Positions 14,474-23,870 of a stretch of 64,000 nucleotides of DNA are shown here, piece by piece (the first letter of the stretch is position 1; each line of letters starts with the position of its first letter). The position numbers and the translations under genes were made by a program. This DNA comes from Qipengyuania pelagi (GTDB lineage Bacteria > Pseudomonadota > Alphaproteobacteria > Sphingomonadales > Sphingomonadaceae), in assembly GCF_009827295.1 (NCBI RefSeq), contig NZ_WTYD01000001.1, positions 1,054,001 to 1,118,000 of the forward strand. The letters are read 5' to 3'. The notes beneath the pieces are model-generated. The model had not been told where the DNA came from and did no database searches. It saw only the letters and a program-made list of their open reading frames with translations.

Positions 14474-15844
14474 ATGATGGCTCACGATATCCACATCATC
14501 GGCGGCGGGCTCGCCGGAAGCGAAGCGACCTGGCAATTGGCACAGCGGGGTTTCCGCGTCCGCCTGTCCGAAATGCGCGGCTCGGGCGACATGACCCCCG
14601 CCCACCAGACCGACGGATTGGCTGAGCTGGTCTGCTCCAACAGCTTCCGCTCGGACGATAGCGACAAGAACGCGGTCGGCCTGCTGCATGACGAAATGCG
14701 GCGGTTGGACAGCCTTGTCATGATGGCCGGCGAAAAAGCCCGCGTTCCCGCCGGATCGGCCATGGCGGTGGATCGCGATGTCTTCTCGGCGGAAGTCGAG
14801 CGCGCTTTGTTGGAACATCCCAATGTAACCGTCGTGCGCGAGCGTGTCGACGCCCTGCCCGATAGCGGCCCGACGATCGTCGCCACCGGCCCGCTGACCG
14901 CGCAATCGCTGGCGCAAAGCATCGTCGAAGCCACGGGGCAGGACCGGCTGGCCTTTTTCGACGCGATCGCGCCGATCGTCCATCGCGACAGTATCGACAT
15001 GGACATCTGCTGGATCCAGTCGCGCTGGAACAAGCGCACCGAAGCCTCGAACGAGGAAGGCGATTACATCAACTGCCCCATGACGAAGGAACAGTATTAC
15101 GCCTTCCATCAAGGCCTGATGGACGGCGAGAAGACCGAATTTCGCGAATGGGAGAAGGACACGCCTTATTTCGATGGCTGTATGCCGATCGAGGTGATGG
15201 CGGCGCGCGGCGTCGAGACCTTGCGCTTCGGCCCGATGAAGCCGGTCGGCCTCGACAATCCGCGCGACACGACGCCGGAATTTCCGCAAGGCCGTTGGCC
15301 CTATGCGGTCGTCCAGCTGCGCCAGGATAACAAACTGGGCACGCTGTGGAACATGGTCGGCTTCCAGACCAAGCTCAAGCACGGGGCGCAGGTCGAGCTG
15401 TTTCGGACGATCCCCGGTCTCGAAAACGCGGAATTCGCCCGGCTTGGCGGTCTGCACCGGAACACCTTCCTCAATTCTCCTCTGGTCCTCGACCGCCAGC
15501 TCAGGCTCAATCGTGCACACCACATCCGGTTTGCCGGGCAGGTGACGGGCTGCGAAGGCTATGTCGAGAGCGCGGCGGTGGGTCTGATGGCGGGGCTGAT
15601 GGCGGCGAGCGAACTGGCGGGCCGTGACTGGGCCCCTCCCCCACGAACCACGGCACTAGGGGCGCTTCTCTCGCACATCACCGGCGATGCCGAAGCGGAA
15701 ACCTTCCAGCCCATGAACGTGAATTTCGGCCTCTTTCCGCCGCTCCACGATGTCGGCAAGAAACAGCGCAAGGAAGCCTATACCGCGCGGGCGAAGGCGG
15801 ATCTCGGCCAATGGCTGCCCATTCTGGAGCGCGTGCCCGCCTGA
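14474..15844 (+). CDS. trmFO: TrmFO, folate/FAD-dependent tRNA (uracil-54-C5)-methyltransferase
   Basis: TrmFO makes ribothymidine 54 in tRNA using methylenetetrahydrofolate and FADH2. The 456-residue protein begins with the dinucleotide-binding motif [17 protein letters not shown] and contains the family blocks [33 protein letters not shown] and [14 protein letters not shown]. Start choice is between adjacent ATG codons at 14474 and 14477. It is divergent from the YhhN gene over 87 bp and convergent with the EF-hand gene. Gram-negative bacteria often use TrmA instead; TrmFO is usual in alphaproteobacteria. Confidence 0.96.
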   Translation: MMAHDIHIIGGGLAGSEATWQLAQRGFRVRLSEMRGSGDMTPAHQTDGLAELVCSNSFRSDDSDKNAVGLLHDEMRRLDSLVMMAGEKARVPAGSAMAVDRDVFSAEVERALLEHPNVTVVRERVDALPDSGPTIVATGPLTAQSLAQSIVEATGQDRLAFFDAIAPIVHRDSIDMDICWIQSRWNKRTEASNEEGDYINCPMTKEQYYAFHQGLMDGEKTEFREWEKDTPYFDGCMPIEVMAARGVETLRFGPMKPVGLDNPRDTTPEFPQGRWPYAVVQLRQDNKLGTLWNMVGFQTKLKHGAQVELFRTIPGLENAEFARLGGLHRNTFLNSPLVLDRQLRLNRAHHIRFAGQVTGCEGYVESAAVGLMAGLMAASELAGRDWAPPPRTTALGALLSHITGDAEAETFQPMNVNFGLFPPLHDVGKKQRKEAYTARAKADLGQWLPILERVPA

Positions 15845-15851
15845 GCCCGAT

Positions 15852-16313
15852 TCAGCAGCGGCAGGCCGGCTTGGGTTTCGGCTTGGGCGCAGTGGTGGCG
15901 AATTCCGCCGGCGTCAGGGAGAGATTTCCGTCCGCATCGGCGCCTTCGAACTTGTCGACCGTGGCGACCGCCCATTCCTCGAAGGTCAGCAAATTGTTCC
16001 CGTCCTTGTCGAGCTTGCGAAAGGCGTCGGTTCGGCTGGATAGCATCTCGGTACGCGAGATCTTCCAGTCGCGATTGCGGTCGTAGCGGAAGAAGCGGCG
16101 CTGTTCGCGGGTGAGTTCGGTCGCCTCCGGCGGTTCCGGCCCGCGCAGATTGGTCGCATCGGCGCTTGGTAACTGGGAATCGTCGGCGCTCTCGGTCGGT
16201 TCGACCAGCGGCGGAGGTGCACCGCGCTCGACCTCGGCCCGGCCCTGCCACCAGAAGAAGCCGATCCCGGCCAGTATCAAGGCGCAGAATGCCCCCAACA
16301 ACCCGTTTCGCAT
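15852..16313 (-). CDS. Membrane-anchored EF-hand protein
   Basis: This 153-residue protein has one N-terminal membrane helix or signal anchor (GLLGAFCALILAGIGFFWW), a Pro/Glu-rich linker, and three EF-hand loops: DRNRDWKISRTE, DKDGNNLLTFEE and DADGNLSLTPAE. Calcium binding is likely for the last two. The tail is Lys-Pro rich and ends CRC. The loops should face the periplasm. It lies downstream of the phytoene-synthase-like gene on the same strand, separated by 31 bp. Its process is unknown. Confidence 0.8.
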   Translation of the reverse strand: MRNGLLGAFCALILAGIGFFWWQGRAEVERGAPPPLVEPTESADDSQLPSADATNLRGPEPPEATELTREQRRFFRYDRNRDWKISRTEMLSSRTDAFRKLDKDGNNLLTFEEWAVATVDKFEGADADGNLSLTPAEFATTAPKPKPKPACRC

Positions 16314-16344
16314 AAAGAGGGTCTCCCCCGATCAGACAGCCCGT

Positions 16345-16980
16345 CTAGCGCCCGGTCAGTCCTCGTCGCAAGACCGATAGGAGGTCGCCTGCGCGTGAAA
16401 GGGGTGCCGCCCCGCTCTCCAGCGCGCGGCGCCCGATCGTCTCCAATACAATCAGCGCCCGCAAGGCCCGCGGCAGGCGCGGTGCGTTCGGTAGCGCGAG
16501 CCCCTCGCGGCGTGCCAGTTCTCTCGCTTCGCTCTCGCTCATACTCGCCGCAGCGTCCGCCATGCTCCACCGCCCGCTCGCGAGCGCGATCGCCCGCTTG
16601 TCAGCCTTCGACCCGAGATGGTCCGCAAGGACGAGCCATCCGACCGCACGTCCCTCTCGATAGGCTTCGAAATCCGCATTCCGCGGCGGCGTATTCGCGA
16701 GCAGCGCTTCCCAGCCATCCACCAGACGTCCCAACCCGGACACGTCGGCGTCCCACGAGGCCAATTCCGACAGGATCGGATTGCCGACGGGCCAGTTCTC
16801 GCGCGGTTCGGCAAACCGGTCCCGCCACCAGGCGAGCCGCATCTGTGCCAGGATCGGTTCGCTGACCGTGAAGACGAATTTGGCGAACTGCGCATCCAGC
16901 GCAAGCAAGGTGTCGACGGCCGATCTCGCCGCACCGGAAGTGTAGCTGTTCGCAATGCGATGGATGTGTGCGCGGTCCAC
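16345..16980 (-). CDS. Squalene/phytoene-synthase-like protein without the Asp-rich motifs
   Basis: I chose GTG 16980, with AGGA about 8 nt upstream, giving 211 residues; a longer frame to 17070 would start in the promoter zone of the divergent Tad gene. The segment PILAQMRLAWWRDRF is typical of the trans-isoprenyl diphosphate synthase head-to-head family. However the two DxxxD metal-binding motifs of true synthases are not visible, and the protein is shorter than the usual about 280 residues. It therefore resembles the NDUFAF6-like branch, whose eukaryotic member assists complex I assembly, more than a carotenoid enzyme. Function is open. Confidence 0.7.
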   Translation of the reverse strand: MDRAHIHRIANSYTSGAARSAVDTLLALDAQFAKFVFTVSEPILAQMRLAWWRDRFAEPRENWPVGNPILSELASWDADVSGLGRLVDGWEALLANTPPRNADFEAYREGRAVGWLVLADHLGSKADKRAIALASGRWSMADAAASMSESEARELARREGLALPNAPRLPRALRALIVLETIGRRALESGAAPLSRAGDLLSVLRRGLTGR

Positions 16981-17091
16981 GTTTCGTCCTGCAATCCGCC
17001 CCGGTTTACACGTTGTTAGGCATGGAGCGGTACGTAGGCTTAACCGCAACCATCGCATAGGGCCCGCCATGGACTATCGCGCCGAGACCAC

Positions 17092-19035
17092 ATGATGTCA
17101 GCACGACCGAGCTACAGGTTCTCGTTGACGGCGCTGCGCCGTAACACCGGCGGCAATGTGCTGGCGATCGCGGCTGCGAGCGTTCTTCCCATTCTGGCTG
17201 TCATCGGCGGCGCGGTCGACATGAGCCGCAATTACATGGTGATGACCCGGCTGCAACAGGCTTGCGATGCGGGCGTCCTCGCCGGGCGCAAGGCAGTCGG
17301 GGCCAATCGCTACGACGCATCTGCGGCGGCCCAGGCGACGAAGATGTTCAACGCGAACTACCCGAAATCCTACGCGGGTAGCTATGATCTGAGCTTCACG
17401 CCCTCCTCGCCCGATGACGGAATTACCGTCAATGGAATCGCCAAAGCCAGCGTCCCGACCGCGATCATGAAGATTTTCGGCTACAAGCGGCAAAATTTGA
17501 CTGCCGACTGTGCCGCGACTTTCAAAATTACCAATACCGATGTGACCATGGTCCTCGACGTCACCGGTTCCATGGGATGGTCGATCTCCGACGGTGCCGG
17601 AGGTACGACGACCCGAATAGAAGCGCTCAAGAAGGCGACCAAGAACTTCTACGACACGATGGCTTCGGCCAGCGCGAACTCAGGCGCGCGCATCCGCTAT
17701 TCCTTCGTTCCCTATTCGCAAAGCGTGAACGCCGCACGTCTGGTCAAGACGCGTGACCCTTCCTTCATCGTCGGCGGAAACATCGCAGACACCGTCAATT
17801 TTTCGACAAGGCGGCCAGTCTACGAATCGACGGAAACGCGGATCGAGACGCTCACCGATGTCGATGCCTACGAGTGCTATGAGCTGTATTCGAAGAACCA
17901 GCCCATCACCGGCTGGTGGGCACCAAGCAATGATGGTTACACGCAAGGTCAGAACGCGACGAAATCCGGCGATTCCAGCGGCACCTACACGTTTCAATAT
18001 TACAGCTGGAACGGCTCGACAGCCTATCCCAACACCTACCTGCGGGGGTCATCCTACTGGCGGACGTGCCAGCGCAGATCGATCCGCAAGGCGATCACCT
18101 ACGATCGCAACGCGCCGAACGCGCGGTTCCTTCGCTACGATTATGAACAGGTCGCGACCCCGATCAACGCATATTACAACACATTGACCAATGGGTCCGT
18201 TGTCACGCGGCCTTCGGAACACGGTTCCTACAGCGACCGCTGGGCGGGTTGTCTTCGAGAACCGGATACTGTCAACTCCGATACATTCACCTTCAACACA
18301 CTGTCAGGCCGTATCGAGCCGACTGCCGCAAAAGACCTCAATATCGATCTCGTGCCGAGCACCAATTCGGATCGCTGGAAACCTTTATGGCCGGAGATTA
18401 TCTATCACCGGGAAGGGAACCCCAATAAAGTAAGCATTACGGATTCGAGCACCAATCCCCCATATACCTATGGTTATGTCTATGGTGCTTGCCCGCCCGC
18501 TGCGACCAATCTGGCGCAATTGAACAAGAGTGCTTTCGATGCCTACGTGAACAGCTTGGCAGCGCTGGGTGGAACGTATCACGATATAGGAATCCTCTGG
18601 GGGGCGCGTCTCTCTTCCCCCGATGGAATCTTCTCTTCGAACGTAAACGAAACCGCTCCGAATAATGGGTTCGTTTCGCGCAACATGATCTTCATGACCG
18701 ATGGTGAATTATCCACCACTGTTTACGATTCGAATTCCTACGGAAACGAATGGAATGATCACAGGATCGTCAACTGGACCGGAGCGTATTGGGACGCGGC
18801 AGGGATCCAGGCGAAGCAGAACCCGAACCACAGGGCTCGCTTCCTCGCCCTTTGCGAGGCGGTGAAGGCGAAGAATATCCGTCTTTGGGTGGTCGCCTTC
18901 GCCACCAGTCTCGACAGCAATCTGGTCCAGTGCGCCAGCCCGAACAGCGCTTTCGTTTCGACCAACGCAGCGCAGCTCAATGACAATTTCGAGCGCATCG
19001 CCAAGAGCATGTCCGACCTCAGGATCGTGCAATGA
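17092..19035 (+). CDS. TadG-like pilus-assembly protein with von Willebrand factor A domain
   Basis: The 647-residue protein has an N-terminal basic stretch and one membrane helix (NVLAIAAASVLPILAVIGGAVDMSR), the usual TadE/TadG anchor. A vWA domain begins near residue 150 with the metal-site motif MVLDVTGSMGWS and closes with IFMTDGEL and RLWVVAFAT. A long Tyr/Asn/Ser-rich insertion lies between. TadG-like proteins are pseudopilins or accessory surface proteins of tight-adherence pili. Base composition in the insertion (about 18200-18700) is visibly lower in GC than the flanks. It leads a four-gene coupled unit; other tad genes are not in the window. Confidence 0.85.
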   Translation: MMSARPSYRFSLTALRRNTGGNVLAIAAASVLPILAVIGGAVDMSRNYMVMTRLQQACDAGVLAGRKAVGANRYDASAAAQATKMFNANYPKSYAGSYDLSFTPSSPDDGITVNGIAKASVPTAIMKIFGYKRQNLTADCAATFKITNTDVTMVLDVTGSMGWSISDGAGGTTTRIEALKKATKNFYDTMASASANSGARIRYSFVPYSQSVNAARLVKTRDPSFIVGGNIADTVNFSTRRPVYESTETRIETLTDVDAYECYELYSKNQPITGWWAPSNDGYTQGQNATKSGDSSGTYTFQYYSWNGSTAYPNTYLRGSSYWRTCQRRSIRKAITYDRNAPNARFLRYDYEQVATPINAYYNTLTNGSVVTRPSEHGSYSDRWAGCLREPDTVNSDTFTFNTLSGRIEPTAAKDLNIDLVPSTNSDRWKPLWPEIIYHREGNPNKVSITDSSTNPPYTYGYVYGACPPAATNLAQLNKSAFDAYVNSLAALGGTYHDIGILWGARLSSPDGIFSSNVNETAPNNGFVSRNMIFMTDGELSTTVYDSNSYGNEWNDHRIVNWTGAYWDAAGIQAKQNPNHRARFLALCEAVKAKNIRLWVVAFATSLDSNLVQCASPNSAFVSTNAAQLNDNFERIAKSMSDLRIVQ

Positions 19036-19619
19036 TCCGCCGACCGATGGGGAGCGATCAACGGGGCGCGACGGTCGTCGAGCTCGCCTTTGCGCTGCCC
19101 GTTTTTGTGATGCTCATCATGGGGGCGTTTCATTTCGGGCACCAGATCTACATCAATGCCGTAATGCAGGGCGCGCTGGAGGAAGCATCGCGGCAGGTGT
19201 CGTTGGAAACGGCAAACGGGCAGTTCGGGGAAATCGAGAAGCGCTACAAATCTCAGATCCAACCCATCATGCCGCAGGCCACGATTTCGCTGACGGCTCA
19301 AAATTACAAAGATTATGATTCCGTCGACCAGCCCGAGGTTTGGGCGGACGGCAACAGCGACGGGCGTTGCAACAACAACGAGGCTTTCGAGGATCTCAAT
19401 CGCAACGGCCGCTGGGACGCGGATGCCGGGGCGACCGGCATTGGCGGCGCGCGCGACATCGTCGAATTGACCGCCAACGTTTCGTACGAGGCCCTGTTTC
19501 CCTTCTATCGCTTCATCGGCGGGTCTTCCATCGTCAACCTTTCGAGCAAGACCTACCTCAAGACGCAGCCCTACAAGCAGCAGCAAGCCCGCCAGCCCGT
19601 CACGGGAGTATGCCCGTGA
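19032..19619 (+). CDS. TadE-like pseudopilin
   Basis: The start overlaps the stop of the vWA gene as ATGA. The 195 residues open with basic residues and the prepilin-like segment RGATVVELAFALPVFVMLIMGAFHF, with Glu five residues after the Gly, as expected for TadV-type processing. A globular part follows with an Asp-rich stretch (DGNSDGRCNNNEAFEDLNRNGRWD) that resembles a calcium-binding loop, which is unusual for TadE. It ends with a Gln-rich tail. It probably sits in or near the Tad pilus base. Confidence 0.82.
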   Translation: MIRRPMGSDQRGATVVELAFALPVFVMLIMGAFHFGHQIYINAVMQGALEEASRQVSLETANGQFGEIEKRYKSQIQPIMPQATISLTAQNYKDYDSVDQPEVWADGNSDGRCNNNEAFEDLNRNGRWDADAGATGIGGARDIVELTANVSYEALFPFYRFIGGSSIVNLSSKTYLKTQPYKQQQARQPVTGVCP

Positions 19620-20311
19620 AGTCGCGGACACTGAAGGGGATGCGCTCGAGAGTACGCCGCCGCTGGCGTGCTCTGCCGGGGGCTCAGTCCGGGCTCGCGC
19701 TGATCGAGTTCGCCTTTTCGCTACCGATTTTCATGCTGCTCGCCATGTTCGGAGCCGAGATCGCATTTCTCGCGACGGCCAACATGCGCACCAGCCAGGT
19801 CGCGCTGATGCTGGCCGACAACGCCTCCCGTCTCGGCCAGACCGACACCAACACGCTGTCTCCAACCATTACTGATAGCGACATCAACACGGTGCTGAGA
19901 GGCGCCTCGCTCCAGACCAAGACGCTCGGCATGATGCAGAAGGGGCGGATCGTCATCTCGAGCCTCGAACGCAATGCGACCGGCGGGCAAACCATACACT
20001 GGCAGAGATGCGCGGGCGTCTATAATCGCGGCTCCATGTATGGGAGCGAAGGCAAGGGCGCTTCTGATAATTCGTTCCTGGGCATGGGGCGCGGAACAGC
20101 CATCGCGACGGCGGAGCCGGGTAGCGCGGTGATGTTTGTGGAAGTGTTCTATCGCTACACGCCTTTATTCGGCACGACCTTCATGTCCGAGCGTGTGCTG
20201 TCTCAAGAGGCCGCAATGGTGATCCGCGATAATCGCAACCTGTCCGCAGGCCTCGCCAACAATGTCGAATCGAGCAAGCGCATGACGTGCGACAAATACC
20301 GGACGATCTGA
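19616..20311 (+). CDS. Second TadE-like pseudopilin
   Basis: I prefer GTG 19616 over ATG 19610. GTG overlaps the previous stop as GTGA and lies 7 nt after GGGAG at 19604-19608, while the ATG is only 1 nt from that site. This gives 231 residues. After a basic N-terminus comes SGLALIEFAFSLPIFMLLAMFGAEIAF, the TadE-type processing and membrane segment. The rest is globular with a few Cys near the end. It shares its last base with the start of the next gene (TGATG). Confidence 0.82.
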   Translation: MKSRTLKGMRSRVRRRWRALPGAQSGLALIEFAFSLPIFMLLAMFGAEIAFLATANMRTSQVALMLADNASRLGQTDTNTLSPTITDSDINTVLRGASLQTKTLGMMQKGRIVISSLERNATGGQTIHWQRCAGVYNRGSMYGSEGKGASDNSFLGMGRGTAIATAEPGSAVMFVEVFYRYTPLFGTTFMSERVLSQEAAMVIRDNRNLSAGLANNVESSKRMTCDKYRTI

Positions 20312-20730
20312 TGCGACATTCGGACCCACCCATTGGCATCAGGAAGAATCACCTGCTTTGGGCGGTCGGCGCGATCGTGTTGGGCATCATCCTGTTTTTC
20401 CCGTCGGATTTCGAGCCCGATAGCAACGCACCGGCGACGAGCGCCGAAGCGGACACTTCTGCGGCAATCGCGGGCTCGTCAGCCTCGCCTTCGAACGATG
20501 GGGTGACGACATTCGCTCGCAGCGAACCTGTCTCGGTCGGACAGGGATCGGAGCAGAAAGAGATCACCACATTGCGCCAGCAGATGGCCGATACGGGAAC
20601 AGGTTTCTTGTTGCCGAACACCCAGCCCGTCGCTTCCGCTGCGATTTCGCGCGATGTGTTCGCTGCCGGAGAAGCCTACACCGCCAAAACCAGCGGTTGC
20701 GGAAACGCAGCGGGATGCGATCGCCGCTGA
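20311..20730 (+). CDS. Hypothetical single-pass membrane protein of the Tad-like cassette
   Basis: The 139-residue protein starts at ATG 20311, sharing one base with the preceding TadE stop. One membrane helix is seen at about residues 13-31 (NHLLWAVGAIVLGIILFFPSD), followed by a Ser/Ala-rich region and a short tail with two Cys (GCGNAAGC). I recognise no domain. Coupling to the three genes before it suggests a role with the same surface structure. Confidence 0.65.
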   Translation: MRHSDPPIGIRKNHLLWAVGAIVLGIILFFPSDFEPDSNAPATSAEADTSAAIAGSSASPSNDGVTTFARSEPVSVGQGSEQKEITTLRQQMADTGTGFLLPNTQPVASAAISRDVFAAGEAYTAKTSGCGNAAGCDRR

Positions 20731-20748
20731 GTTTCCACTCGCGTCCAC

Positions 20749-22149
20749 TTAGTCCCGGTAACAGACCTTCTTGACCGCCTCGACGATCCGCGGCGCATCG
20801 ATGAGCGCGAGCTTTTCGAGATTGGCGGCATAGGGCAACGGGACATCCTCGTTGCAGACCCTCAGGACCGGCGCATCGAGATGGTCGAAACCTTCCTCCA
20901 TGCAGATCGCCGTCACTTCCGAGGCGATCGAGCAGGTCGGCCAGCCTTCTTCGGCGATGACGAGGCGATTGGTCTTCGCCAGGCTGTCGAGGATCGCCTG
21001 CTTGTCGAGCGGGCGCAGCGTGCGCAGGTCGATGACTTCCGCCTCGATCCCTTCTTCGGCGAGCTTTTCCGCCGCTTCCAGCGAGAAACCGACGCCGATC
21101 GAATAGCTCACGATCGTCACATCCGATCCTTCGCGGACAATACGCGCCTTGCCGATCGGCAGGACGTGGTCGTCCAACTGCGGCAATTCGAAACTGCGGC
21201 CGTAGACCAGCTCGTTCTCGAGGAAGACAACCGGATCCTCGCTGCGGATGGCGGCCTTCATCAAACCCTTGGCGTCCGAGCTGTCATAAGGCGCGATCAC
21301 AATCAGGCCGGGCACACTGGCATACCACGGGCCGTAATTCTGGCTGTGCTGCGCGCCCACCCGGCTCGCCGCACCATTGGGGCCACGGAACACGATCGGG
21401 CACCGCATCTGGCCGCCGGACATGTAATTGGTCTTGGCCGCCGAATTGATGATGTGATCGATCGCCTGCATGGCGAAATTGAAGGTCATGAATTCGACGA
21501 TCGGACGAAGGCCGCCCATCGCCGCGCCGGTGCCGATACCGGCAAAGCCGTATTCGGTGATCGGCGTGTCGATCACACGCTTGGGACCGAACTCGTCGAG
21601 CAGGCCCTGAGTGACCTTGTAGGCGCCCTGATATTCGGCGACTTCCTCACCCATCACGAACACCCGTTCGTCACGGCGCATTTCTTCGGCCATGCCGTCA
21701 CGCAAGGCCTCGCGCACGCTGATCGTCAGCATGTTGGTGCCGGCAGGTATCTCGGGATCGCTGGCGGGTGTGCGTGACTGTTTCGCAGGCTTGGCGGCCT
21801 TATCCTCGCCATCGGTTTCGCTATCACCGCGACCGACATCCTTGCCCTCGCCCGGCACGTCCTCGACCTCGCTCGAAGACGGTGCTTCGACAGAAGAGGC
21901 ATCTTCGCCCTCGCCTGCAAGCATGGCGATGACTTCGCCGACCTTCACACCCTCGGTGCCCTCGGCGACCATGATCTTGCCCAGCGTGCCTTCGTCGACC
22001 GCTTCGAATTCCATGGTAGCCTTGTCCGTCTCGATCTCGGCGATGATGTCGCCGATCTCGATCGTGTCACCTTCCTGCTTTAGCCATTTGGCGAGCGTGC
22101 CTTCCTCCATGGTGGGGGACAGTGCGGGCATCTTCAGTTCGATCGCCAT
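20749..22149 (-). CDS. pdhB: Pyruvate dehydrogenase E1 beta subunit with N-terminal lipoyl domain
   Basis: E1 beta works with E1 alpha to decarboxylate pyruvate and load acetyl groups on lipoate. The first about 80 residues are a biotinyl-lipoyl domain with the modified Lys in [17 protein letters not shown], followed by an acidic, Lys-rich linker to about 135. The transketolase-like domain starts [29 protein letters not shown] lipoyl domain on E1 beta is characteristic of alphaproteobacterial PDH. The gene follows pdhA by 3 bp. Length is 466 residues. Confidence 0.96.
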   Translation of the reverse strand: MAIELKMPALSPTMEEGTLAKWLKQEGDTIEIGDIIAEIETDKATMEFEAVDEGTLGKIMVAEGTEGVKVGEVIAMLAGEGEDASSVEAPSSSEVEDVPGEGKDVGRGDSETDGEDKAAKPAKQSRTPASDPEIPAGTNMLTISVREALRDGMAEEMRRDERVFVMGEEVAEYQGAYKVTQGLLDEFGPKRVIDTPITEYGFAGIGTGAAMGGLRPIVEFMTFNFAMQAIDHIINSAAKTNYMSGGQMRCPIVFRGPNGAASRVGAQHSQNYGPWYASVPGLIVIAPYDSSDAKGLMKAAIRSEDPVVFLENELVYGRSFELPQLDDHVLPIGKARIVREGSDVTIVSYSIGVGFSLEAAEKLAEEGIEAEVIDLRTLRPLDKQAILDSLAKTNRLVIAEEGWPTCSIASEVTAICMEEGFDHLDAPVLRVCNEDVPLPYAANLEKLALIDAPRIVEAVKKVCYRD

Positions 22150-22152
22150 GGC

Positions 22153-23256
22153 TCAATACTCCTCCACCAGGACATCGGTATAGAGTTCGGCCGGATCGGG
22201 CTCGGGCGAATTCTCGGCGAAATCGGCGGCTTCGCTCACCACGTTGCGGATATCCTTGTCGATGGCCTTCAGATCGTCCTCGCTCTTTCCCTTCTCGATC
22301 AAAAGCTTCTTGATCGCTTCGATCGGGTCCTTGTGGTCGCGATAATCCTGCACTTCCTCACGCGTCCGGTATTTCGCCGGGTCGGACATCGAATGCCCGC
22401 GATAGCGATAGGTGTTGCACTCCATGAGCACGGGGCCGTTGCCTTCGCGCACATGCTTGAACGCGATTTCCGCCGCCTGGCGCACTTCGAGAACGTCCAT
22501 CCCGTTCACGTGCATCCCCGGAATGCGGAAGGCAGTGCCGCGACGATAGAATTCGGTTTCGGCGGAGCTGCGCTTGACGGCGGTGCCCATGGCGTACTGG
22601 TTGTTCTCGACCACGAAGACGATCGGCAGGTTCCACAGGCTCGCCATGTTCATGGTCTCATAGACCTGCCCCTGGTTCGCCGCCCCGTCGCCGAAATAGG
22701 CGAGACAGAGGCCACCATCCTCGTTGTATTGATGCGCGAGGGCCAAACCGCCGCCCAGCGCGACCTGCGCACCCACGATGCCGTGGCCCCCATAGAATTT
22801 ATGCTCGGTGCTGAACATGTGCATCGAGCCGCCCTTGCCCTTGGAAATCCCCGCCTGGCGTCCGGTCAGTTCCGCCATGATGACCTTGGGATCGATCCCG
22901 TAGGCGAGCATATGGCCGTGATCGCGATAGCCGGTGATGACGCTGTCGCGATCATTGTCGAGCGCGCTCTGAAGCCCGATCGCGACCGCTTCCTGGCCGA
23001 TATAGAGATGGCAGAACCCGCCGATCAGGCCGAGGCCATATAGCTGCCCGGCGCGTTCCTCGAACCGGCGGATCAGCAGCATCTGCTCGTAGAAATGCAG
23101 CATCTGTTCGTCGGAGGCATCGAAGCGCTTCTGTTGCTCAAGCTCCTGCTGCAGGCTGCGGAGGGCGAAATCCTCGGAATCGGATTTGGGTTGCGTGGCG
23201 GGCGCGGGATTCTTCGCTTTTGCAGGAGCTTTGGCCAAGGTGCTCTTCCCTCTCAT
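22153..23256 (-). CDS. pdhA: Pyruvate dehydrogenase E1 alpha subunit
   Basis: The thiamine-diphosphate motif is clear: YFGDGAANQGQVYETMNMASLW through VVENNQYAMGT. The block RYRGHSMSDPAKYR is the E1 alpha phosphorylation-loop equivalent. ATG 23256 gives 367 residues. TTG 23238 (reading LAKAPAKAK) is a real alternative, because GAGGG lies upstream of it while the ATG has no clear ribosome binding site. The N-terminus is a Lys/Ala/Pro-rich flexible tail. It forms an operon with pdhB; E2 is not adjacent. Confidence 0.95.
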   Translation of the reverse strand: MRGKSTLAKAPAKAKNPAPATQPKSDSEDFALRSLQQELEQQKRFDASDEQMLHFYEQMLLIRRFEERAGQLYGLGLIGGFCHLYIGQEAVAIGLQSALDNDRDSVITGYRDHGHMLAYGIDPKVIMAELTGRQAGISKGKGGSMHMFSTEHKFYGGHGIVGAQVALGGGLALAHQYNEDGGLCLAYFGDGAANQGQVYETMNMASLWNLPIVFVVENNQYAMGTAVKRSSAETEFYRRGTAFRIPGMHVNGMDVLEVRQAAEIAFKHVREGNGPVLMECNTYRYRGHSMSDPAKYRTREEVQDYRDHKDPIEAIKKLLIEKGKSEDDLKAIDKDIRNVVSEAADFAENSPEPDPAELYTDVLVEEY

Positions 23257-23358
23257 GATCGTTCGTTGCGCCGGATCGGCGCTCACCCGCCTATAGGCAC
23301 AGGCTCGCCACCCGCGCAACGGCGAGGACCATGTTTGCATACAAAAACGTTACGGAAC

Positions 23359-23377
23359 CGCCGCACTTCACGGCGGG
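23359..23377 (-). terminator. Possible terminator hairpin after ftsB
   Basis: CCGCCG at 23359-23364 pairs with CGGCGG at 23372-23377 across a 7-nt loop. On the minus strand a run of five T follows about 9 nt later. The distance makes this a weak intrinsic terminator between ftsB and pdhA. Confidence 0.35.
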
Positions 23378-23387
23378 ATCGGGTTAA

Positions 23388-23711
23388 TCAGTCGGTCGGA
23401 TCTTCGAGCCGTATCATGACCTCGTCCGGGTGAACGACGTTCAGCTGGCTGCGCAGCAGCTCGCCCACCATGTCGGGATCGGCGCTTTCGGGGTCGAGCA
23501 GTTCGACCTTGTTGCGCAGCATATCGCGTTCCGCCGTCAATTCGGCCAGCTGCGCCTGTCGCTGGTCGCGCAGCCGCAGGTTCTCGCTCCAGGCGAGCAG
23601 GCCGGACGGACCGGCGATCGCGAACCCGCCCATGAGCAACAGAGCAAGCAGGGCGAAGGTTTGCACCCTGCCCTGGCGAGTCTTGCCCAAAACTGCACGT
23701 TTGCGTTTCAC
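23388..23711 (-). CDS. ftsB: Septum formation initiator, FtsB/DivIC family
   Basis: This 107-residue protein has a basic N-terminus, one membrane helix (VQTFALLALLLMGGFAIAGP) and a coiled coil (LRDQRQAQLAELTAERDMLRNKVELL) ending in an acidic tail. That is the size and layout of FtsB, which with FtsL and FtsQ signals the start of septal wall synthesis. It is upstream of pdhA on the same strand, a common alphaproteobacterial neighbourhood (eno/ftsB/pdhA). Confidence 0.88.
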   Translation of the reverse strand: MKRKRAVLGKTRQGRVQTFALLALLLMGGFAIAGPSGLLAWSENLRLRDQRQAQLAELTAERDMLRNKVELLDPESADPDMVGELLRSQLNVVHPDEVMIRLEDPTD

Positions 23712-23804
23712 ATTGCGACAGAATCACTTTTGCCCGCCGCGCGCAAGCCCTCTTGTGCCTCGAAAGCCTTGCGGAACTTGCACGAGCGCCGAGCCGTTGC
23801 ATCC

Positions 23805-23849
23805 TTGACACGTTTGGCTCGCTTCGGTAACTAGTTTCCATTGAAACTA
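23805..23849 (+). promoter_or_regulatory. hpd promoter with overlapping palindromic operator
   Basis: TTGACA at 23805-23810 and TAACTA at 23828-23833 are separated by exactly 17 bp, a strong sigma-70-type promoter. A perfect palindrome TAGTTTC-N4-GAAACTA at 23832-23849 overlaps the -10 box and start site, the placement expected of a repressor operator. The regulator is not named by the sequence. GAGG at 23860-23863 serves as ribosome binding site for hpd. Confidence 0.75.
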
Positions 23850-23870
23850 TAACCAGACAGAGGATCTCCC

